Assembly: GCF_000524195.1 (NCBI RefSeq)
Contig: NW_020170391.1
Location: 1-15,225 of the forward strand
Length of the DNA: 15,225 nt
Source of the DNA: Echinococcus granulosus
Taxonomy: Eukaryota > Platyhelminthes > Cestoda > Cyclophyllidea > Taeniidae
Reading direction: 5' to 3'
Numbering within the stretch: position 1 is the first letter of the stretch; every line of letters starts with the position of its first letter. This document shows, in pieces, positions 8,500-15,225 of the stretch. Made by a program: the position numbers and the translations under genes. Under the pieces are notes generated by a model. It did no database searches. It was given only the letters and a program-made list of their open reading frames with translations, and was not told the DNA's origin.

Positions 8500-8803
8500 A
8501 CAGCTGCAGTAGGTAAGTCCAATTCAGGCCGGATATTGTCCAACGCGCGTGGAGAGGGAATGGGATGAGTGTGTGGACGCATAATCAGTGAAGGCAGTTG
8601 TGGTTGACATGAGGAGGGTGGGTTGATAGATTTGAGGTGGTGTTATTGCAATAGTAAGCATTATTAACGAGTTGGAAAAGTGCCAAGGAGTTGATGTAGC
8701 GTGTGTGGGAGCACAAGTGTACCACGTCTATGGCTCTTATACTGACCAAATTTTAGCTGTCATTGTCGGCATTGACCAATCACCTGTGTGCTAATAATAA
8801 TAA
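8500..8803 (+). mobile_element. Possible retroposon 3' end with (TAA)n tail
   Basis: The segment is clearly richer in G, with ggaggg, gtgtgtggg and similar words, than the A+T-rich DNA on both sides, and it ends at ctaataataataa (8791-8803). A composition step followed by a short TAA tail is what a truncated, old non-LTR element or SINE on the plus strand would look like. No reading frame, reverse-transcriptase motif or target duplication is visible, and no second copy is in this window. The evidence is indirect. Confidence 0.3.
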
Positions 8804-11271
8804 CCAAAGTGTTCTCTAACTTGAGTGGCTTGAGTGGCGTCTGAGGCAAGATAGATGCATGGAAGATGGGTTGTAAAGAATTAAACTAGAATATTTGTAA
8901 ATGCCGAATGGAAGCATGAAAATAAAAATGCCTTGTATTAGGCTCAACACATCAAGGCTGATCTTGGAAATCGTAATTTTGCCGACCAAACAAGTTAACT
9001 TTTGAGTCCTTTTAATTAGTGCTACTATTGTCAGGATATTACAGACAAAATTTCCACATTCCTAAGGCAAATTGAGTGAAAATGACTAGAAACTGGTACG
9101 AAATTGTTTTTCTTATAAGAGGTGATGACAGGGGGAAATGGAGAGTGGAGACCTCTCTTTCGCACCACCGTAATTAGAACCACTTGGTTTCTCAGATCAT
9201 TCGGCTAAGTAAGCGCATATAAAGATTGGCTAACCTCTGAGCAGACTAAATGCCAATAACTGTAATACCAAATGATTTCTCTGGATGTCCTATTTACAAA
9301 ACTGTAGATTTTTCATTAAAAGCAAGCGCTATTGACAGACTTTCAAAAAAATAAAAAAATAACTATTATGCCAGTACTCTTGATTATGATGTGCAGTTTT
9401 ATAAAGTTAAGGACGTTGCTCACCAACTCCATTTCCTGGTGGCTTTTATTGTGTTACATTTTAGGAGCGTACATTGAGCTGCTCACTGCTAGGCAGCCAT
9501 TAATGCTCGTTCCGACGCAATTGTACGGCTAAGAAACCTTCATGCGTTGGATAAAGTTCCCATTTGCGCATTATTTTTACCTAGGAGGGATTTAAAGGGC
9601 TGTCACGACTGTCAAATCTGCTCTAACTTCCACATCCTAAAAAATGCTATTTGTTTGCATGGCAGTAGTCCTTGCTTCAACTTTTGCGAAATTTAGTGCC
9701 GATTACCTATTAATTCATTTATGTAGAGTATTTCGGCTAAAAAGCCTGCGCTTTTCTAACAAAACATTTTTTTCACATGCATCTATTTTGCAGACAATGC
9801 ATCCATCAACAGTTGTGCGGCATCTCCATGACGCATAATTCCTTACTGACAAATGAGGAAATATATCATTCATATCTAGTTTTATTAATCAACATTTAAC
9901 TAAAATGGCACAAAATAAATTCACTACCCTGAAGTTGTAAAGTAGACAGCATTAGGAACCTGCTCACATCTAGCACAATTCCTCCCCCATACACTGCCGT
10001 TGCCGACTTTAGCTGTAGGCGAACCCACCACTGTCACTAATACCTTCTCCAAAGTCAGGAATGTCAGAGGCATCTATCTACCTAAATGATAGCTCAAGAT
10101 AACAGGAAGTGCATGGCATGTGAATTTGCACTTCAAATGGAATGCACTCATAGTTGTTATAACAAGCCCTCAAAACCAACTTAAACCTCAATTTAACCTC
10201 GACCCTAAATAGTCCGCGTACTTTAATATAGACACTAAATAGACGCATGGCTCTCCTGATCATGCCAATTTGACATGCATGGAACATTCCCACCTGTGAT
10301 ACGTCCATGTTTACTGCTCAGTGTACGATAATGGAATATGCATTGGGTGAGGAGACAGGCCACAAACGCCCATCACTGATTTAAAGTTCGCGAAACACTT
10401 AGCCAAAAAGTAACTGGAAAATCAGCTGGAATTGTTAATTTTGCAATGGGTTTGCTTCTGAAAAAAGGTTGCACACGCGTGTACATACATAACTAGCTAT
10501 TGCATATCAACGGATGACACTCAGCAATTCTTACCTCTGGTGGAACATACAGGTTAATTGCCCCATCGTAAAGGAAAACACAGCGAATTCCTGCTATCCA
10601 CTGCCACCATTGTCATTATACTCGGATAGAGGGTGTAACATTTCTGCCATTAAATGGACGTCTTTTTCTCATTTAATATTATAAAATTAACTTAACATTC
10701 GTATCACATTGCTTACCATTTACTCTGTTTTGCTTCATTTCTCTTCACCTAGCACTGGCCCTCCACTTCCACTATAAATTTGACCACGACTGTAGTCAGT
10801 AGCTACACAACCCTTCCATTTGTTTACACCTCACTCAGCATTATTGCTCTAGTGGTTTTTTCACAGGCCCACAATATTGATGTAGTTGTGGCAAGCCCCA
10901 CTCTCTGTGCTTCCTTAAATACGTGTTTTATTTTCGAGTCAGGGCAATCGCCGTGAACAAATTTATTGTTTAGGTAGGCATTGTGCTTGATGCAAGGGTC
11001 CTCTGTCAAGTTCATGCAAGTCAGTTAACATAACTATGTTCAATCGCAACTTCCGATTGATTCATATGTTGGAATTTCTCAAAACCTGAAGGAAATGGGA
11101 TGCACACGGTACTGCTACTGCTCTAGTCTAGATCACTGAAGATTTTCTTCTTCTTTGTCTCCTCGTTTCTCCATCTTCATTCTGCAGTCAGCATAACCTT
11201 TATCTGCAGAAGTTGTTTCTTTTCACTGGTACAGAAGGAGCGGGTAATGTGGTCTCGTGGTACGTAATTGG
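8804..11271. other. A+T-rich stretch, no recognised gene
   Basis: This 2.5 kb has no feature I can name. Open frames are 9332-9532 (+, 66 codons), 9644-9838 (+, 64), 10078-10308 (-, 76) and 10824-11015 (-, 63). The 9644 frame starts MLFVCMAVVLASTFA, which resembles a signal peptide, and has three A residues just before its ATG. It could be a small secreted protein or one exon, but length and context do not support it. An A-rich run lies at 9345-9362. The 10-base palindrome acacgcgtgt lies at about 10472-10481. Confidence 0.45.
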
Positions 11272-11329
11272 TCATTTTTTAAGGTGAGAAGATGAGAAAA
11301 TACTGTAATTCACACGATAACTAAACTCA

Positions 11330-11455
11330 AAGCGGCCAATGGATGAGGGGGTAATCGGTCCACCAATGCATACCAAGCACATGCATGAATGGAGATCTTG
11401 CGATCGACCTTCTCTCACCAATACCCAAATTTGGCCATTGCTATCACTTGATAGG
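11330..11455 (+). repeat. Repeat family R2, copy d
   Basis: The segment has the R2 core on the plus strand: atgaggggg, taatcggtc, ccaccaatgcataccaagcacatgcatgaatggagatct (to about 11398), then ctctcacca and aaatttggcc (11413-11434). The following ccattgctatcacttgatagg aligns with the TATA segment of copy c, but the TATA box is lost. Translated in the same frame as copy c it gives HMHEWRS...LSL. That shows base-level similarity and not necessarily coding. Confidence 0.7.
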
Positions 11456-11650
11456 ACATCAATTTTGCTGGTAAACTTCGTCTTCCACTCCTCTATAGGT
11501 TTCAGCCGATTACACCTTAAATCGAAATATCTCTCCTTTTGTGATGAGGGTGGTGAAGACTGCGCCCTACGGCCGCCAGGCAAGCGCCGCCTTTTGAGAA
11601 GCGGTTTCTGCCGCCTCAACAGCAGATCTGTAGCAATGCCGACAGTGTAA
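11456..11650. other. G+C-rich patch, open on both strands
   Basis: Within this stretch, 11544-11635 is markedly G+C-rich, with several gccgcc-like words, compared with the A+T-rich neighbours. Frames on both strands pass through it (11339-11650 plus, 11272-11619 minus). The minus frame starts with a very basic peptide (KRRRLPGGRR). Being open on both strands at once suggests composition and not two genes. It may be a younger repeat insertion or part of the R2-linked element. Confidence 0.4.
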
Positions 11651-12036
11651 CTTGAGGTGACTGATAAGTCTTAGTGGAAATTCGAGAGTGTCAATAATCG
11701 GCGAAAGTAAAATCTTGTAAAGCAAACTCGAAGCAGATAAGTCATTACGATCTCAAAGGCCACTTATTTAATCATTAAGCCAAGCAAGGTCAAATGAATT
11801 TGTGGCAATGATTTATCCATCCATGCCAAGATTTTTTTTGTAATAAAATGTCTATCATATATTACAAATGAAATTCTCGAGGCCTTTCGATTATTGACAG
11901 CCAAAATGTGATTTTCTGGCTATGAATGGTCTTCATCGAACTAACCGTCGATGCCTGAGCGCGATGATTCCGATAACTCAGGCCAACACAAAACAACGCA
12001 AACATTTAAAGCAGCTGATCGATGCTAGGTGATCTG
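11651..12036. other. No recognised feature
   Basis: A+T-rich sequence between R2 copies d and e. I see no gene, repeat or structure worth naming. Confidence 0.4.
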
Positions 12037-12190
12037 CCCATTAGTGCAGGCAAATCACATGCACTAATGGGGATCTGGTGTAAATTGTCACTCACCAGTG
12101 TCCATACTTCTCTACCCTCATCTCTATATAAGCCGGCATATCTGCTTAGATTGGTCTCTACTTTACATCCGAACAATTGTTCTGTTCGTG
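12037..12190 (+). repeat. Repeat family R2, copy e, with TATA box
   Basis: The segment carries cacatgcactaatggggatctggt (12056 on) in place of the cacatgcatgagtggagatctggt of copy c. It then has ctcaccagtgtccata (12092-12107), the TATA segment tctctatataagcc (12121-12134) and a ggtctct...acatccgaacaattgttctgttcgt block that matches the ggtacctct...aaacgtccaacgttcgt of copy c. The spacing between TATA and that block is about 30 bases shorter than in copy c. The left end of this copy is replaced by a perfect 12-bp inverted pair, cccattagtgca (12037-12048) with tgcactaatggg (12060-12071). The tandem array begins just downstream. Confidence 0.65.
12121..12134 (+). promoter_or_regulatory. TATA-box-like site in R2 copy e
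   Basis: Fourteen bases identical to the TATA site of copy c. It would direct transcription rightward, into the 91-bp array. Function is inferred only; no start site can be seen. Confidence 0.45.
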
Positions 12191-12234
12191 GATAGCTAGT
12201 AAAATATTTAGAACTATATTGCTTATTAATGACA

Positions 12235-14960
12235 TGAATAGGCCAGACCCACAGATTTGCCTCTGATTTTGCTCGGTAATAATGACATGATTAAGCTAAA
12301 AGCATAGATATGCCTCGGATAAAAAATTGTCATTTTTTGATTTGCTCTTCGATAATTGTGATCTATCCTCGGTAACATTAAAATGAATTACCTAAATGGA
12401 TTAAATTGCCACCAGATAATACCAGACCTTCAGATTTCCTCTAAATGACTTACAAACGTCTCCGGCTTTAATAGAATAAAAGAAAATTTTTGCTTTTTGA
12501 ATTTTTTATTCAAATAGCAATCAAACTTTACCTCATTTCTCGGTATTATCAAATTAACCAGGTTAAAGGAATTTCCTATTCTCATACACACAAACTTGAG
12601 ATATGCTTTAAACTGTTTTAGCACTCCTCTTGGAACTATTTACATGAAAAATCATACTTCATTAAAATGTCCGAGACTCTTGAATAATTTGGCTCTCTTC
12701 TTGGTAATAGTAACGTGACAAGTCGAAGCCTTGAAATACCGCCGACGTACAAACAAAATTGTGATTTACTCATGAACATTCCAGCTTACATCTTGGTGAC
12801 ATTGACTCGTCAATGTTAAAATGAATGATTTGCCTATTTATTAAATACAACCCTAAGATGTGAAAGTGAATTATTTAGTACTCTTGTCCGCAATATTCAG
12901 CTTACAAATCAAAACGCATTGAAACGCCATCGAATTACACACTACTTTGCGATAGGGCCTGAATAAGTTAACTCTCTTCTCCGTAATTGTGATTTGTCTT
13001 GGTTAAGTTCAGCGTTTTGCCTCAGACTTTTACGAGATGGTGAGATTTGCTTGCAAATAATTTGGATTTGTATTTGATAAAACTAGCATGACCAAAGCAA
13101 ATTTATTAATCTTGCCCTTAATTATGCACGAACTTATGGTTTTCTTGTGAATAAGTTTGTACCTTTCTAGTTGGTACTCATTAGCCCATGCTAAATCTTT
13201 TGCTTTTACTCCGGTTAGCTCTGGAATTTCTCAGCTATTCCCTCCGTAGCATCAACTAGACGAAGATCAACTTATCGGTCTGATGCCGATATTTTACCCT
13301 ACCTTGTGATTTCGTCGGAAAACGTTTTGGCTTTGCTTTTGAAAAGATTGACTAAACTGGGATGAATTTATTGCCAGCTCTATAATTTCTGGTACATATA
13401 TATACTCTTCTCTCAGTGATATTGAGTCGACAAAGACAGTCACATCATTTGTGAATTGTATGGAACCACCTATTCGTATTTTAAGGCGTTCACTTGTTAC
13501 TCAGAAGTTATACAAATACATATATGTATATATATTCATACCAAACCATCCTTCCACAAATACATTATAATGCGTTTTTAAGAAATCTTATTATGAGAGA
13601 ATTTTTCTGAATGAAACATTGCATCGATGGCTAAATAGTCAGAATTGGGATGGGGAGTCACTCCATTTTAGGGTACTTTCTTCAGGTATATATATGTGTA
13701 GTGCTATCAGCAAAATTGTTTGAGCAAAATAAAAGTAATTAGGCCCCCACCATTGAGGGCACCCTTGACACATTCTTGAAAATTAAACAGAGTACCATAG
13801 GCAATAAAGTGCAAATTAAGTTAAAATCGTTAAACAACTTCCAAAACACAGTAGTGCATGATGTACTCGCATAATAATTCTACGTCTGAAGTCGGTAAAA
13901 TTCAGTGGATTAATCAACACGAGGGAATTACCTTTCTATGTAGTGTCATCAAATTATTGGTATATACATTAAAGTTGTGTCATTGGTAATATTGCCTAGC
14001 CTCAAGCAAACTTTGGAATTCCCTTCGAAGAACGTTCATCTCCAAAGCACTCACGTATTTTGGAGTCGAATCGCCGGTAAAATGTCCCAAACTGTGGTAA
14101 ACTAGAAAAATCCCCTATGGCAAAAGCTCGTTACTGACTTATTCCCGTGAGTTTATGTTAAGGCATTAATAATAATGTCTAGAATAAGAAAATGAATTCT
14201 GATTTTGGAATCGTCTTGAATAACTAAACACTTGTTGGTATTGCTGCAATCGCTCCTAAGCATTTTAGCCCTGTTTACGTTAGTACTGGCCAAAGAATAG
14301 GCATTATACCAAATTGAATGCAAATATAAGACTCTCCCTTGTATAACTCAGCTCTGATTCCAGTAATTCTGACTAGGTTAGTCTCAATTCCTCGTAAGCC
14401 TGTGAATTTAAATGTAGATGCAAAATTTTCTTTTAAAGTAATATTGTTTACGGTAAAGGTAGCTAGACTTGATCCGATGCACTGGTTTAAGGCCAACAAA
14501 ATACAAATTTAAAATATTTTCATAAATAGTTTGGCTCCGTTTAGGCTAGTTTTGCTTGAACTAAGCTCATTTCAACGAAGCATGACTAACTAAATGCCAG
14601 TTTAAAATTTCTTATTAAAAATTTAGCTCTTTTATCGGCCAAATCAAGTGAACTTTCGTAATACACTCTTGCATAATATAGCTCTGTTTACGGCAGTACT
14701 GGATAGACTACGTAGAATGCATCGATGAAGTGCTGATTTAAATGCAAGCTTAGGATAAGACGCAGTTCTGGCTTGACTATGCTTATTTTTCGGCATAATG
14801 TCAGATTGAATGTCAATTTAAGATTCTATCATGAACAGTTTGGCTCTGCTTACAGTAATCTCATCAACGCTAGGCTCAATGTGACAAAACATGCCGAATT
14901 GACTGCCAAATTAAAATTTGTTTTTTAGTATTTTTGATCCTTTTCGAAACTACAGCCTGG
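12235..14960 (+). repeat. Degenerate ~91-bp tandem array
   Basis: Units share a box of the form rrCTCTnTTnnCGGTAAT, then TGACTnGnCTnnGCTCAA, then AATGAATTGnCTGCC, and end in TTTAAAATTT plus ATAATTT. Clear box copies are 12691-12708 (ggctctcttcttggtaat), 12970-12987 (aactctcttctccgtaat), 14349-14367 (cagctctgattccagtaat), 14680-14697 (agctctgtttacggcagt) and 14861-14879 (tggctctgcttacagtaat). Hand-placed GGTAAT-equivalents are near 12275, 12371, 12463, 12542, 12632, 12703, 12795, 12890, 12982, 13075, 13173, 13245, 13341 and 13414, then 13894, 13985, 14075 and 14167, then 14280, 14361, 14452, 14544, 14637, 14692, 14792 and 14873. Most gaps are 90-98, and the shorter ones (71-81) suggest deletions. 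Left units favour CTTCTCGGTAATTGTG; right units favour CTGTTTACGGnAGTACTGG. About 13430-13880 lacks clear units. The right end may extend to the window edge. No open frame is kept. Confidence 0.8.
13430..13885. other. Gap in the tandem array
   Basis: I cannot find the unit box here. The gap holds an AT microsatellite around 13517-13536 that includes the perfect 12-base palindrome tacatatatgta (13517-13528), and a second AT run at 13685-13695. The distance between the last left anchor (13414) and the first right anchor (13894) is 480 bases, about five and a quarter units. It may be decayed units, an insertion, or both. Confidence 0.45.
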
Positions 14961-15225
14961 AATATGCTCATTTTAATGATCACACGATAAATTTAACCTT
15001 AATTTAGGAAAATGAATTAAAATTTCGAAGACTACTTTAAAACTTAATGCCAATATTACGAAATATAAATTACGAAACACTCCTTCCAACTAAATCACTC
15101 TATATCAAATGCTATTTTTTAGTTTTACACGAAAATGCTCGTCGTAGTCTCCTAATTTCTCTTAACAACTCGCTAGGAATAGGACTAAATGATAAAAATA
15201 TAACCAAGTGTTGAGGAAGGGATCG
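14961..15225. other. Right edge, possibly eroded array
   Basis: A+T-rich sequence with a few unit-like words, such as ggaaaatgaattaaaattt near 15007, but no CTCT...GGTAAT box that I can place. It may be the decaying end of the array. No gene is seen. Confidence 0.35.

Noticed and set aside
9644..9838. 64-codon frame with a signal-peptide-like start
   Set aside because: Short, without cysteine pattern, family motif, promoter or second exon. A hydrophobic start is common by chance in A+T-rich frames.
1..15225. Bacterial operon, phage, CRISPR array, toxin-antitoxin or defence system
   Set aside because: No long frames, no ribosome-binding-site and start pattern, no spaced identical repeats with unique spacers, and no recognisable proteins.

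Overview
The window looks like non-coding, repeat-rich eukaryotic DNA. No reading frame exceeds about 125 codons on either strand, both strands carry stop codons densely, and no frame shows a protein domain I recognise. Base composition is A+T-rich by eye. There are no bacterial-style gene rows with ribosome binding sites, no rRNA or tRNA, and no CRISPR array. Repeats dominate. Several look like old retroposon 3' ends with (TTA)n, (TAA)n or (AAAT)n tails, and one TATA-containing repeat family occurs on both strands. An invertebrate genome is my best reading. A parasitic flatworm is only a guess from the style of the repeats.

Layout from left to right. 1-1439 is A+T-rich sequence with no recognised feature. 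1440-1700 is a minus-strand copy of repeat family R2. 2168-2858 and 5515-6265 are the two arms of a long, diverged inverted repeat (R1) that encloses 2.66 kb of unrecognised sequence. 6556-6640 is a TTA-rich microsatellite with two small perfect hairpins. 6694-7127 is a fold-back pair (R3) whose left arm, read on the minus strand, runs into that microsatellite. 7213-7930 holds two more R2 copies in opposite orientations, with a retroposon-like tail between them. 7931-11270 is mostly featureless, apart from a possible retroposon 3' end that finishes in (TAA)4 near 8803. 11330-11455 and 12037-12190 are the fourth and fifth R2 copies.

The right-hand end, about 12,235 to at least 14,960, is the most striking part. 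It is a very degenerate tandem array with a period near 91-92 bp. It is invisible as simple repetition and shows only when the recurring CTCT...GGTAAT box is followed from unit to unit.

No genes are called, so there is no pathway to describe. The window is best read as an intergenic or intronic graveyard of mobile elements next to, or containing, an old minisatellite or satellite. All repeat boundaries were set by eye, without alignment software, and are good to roughly 10-30 bases.
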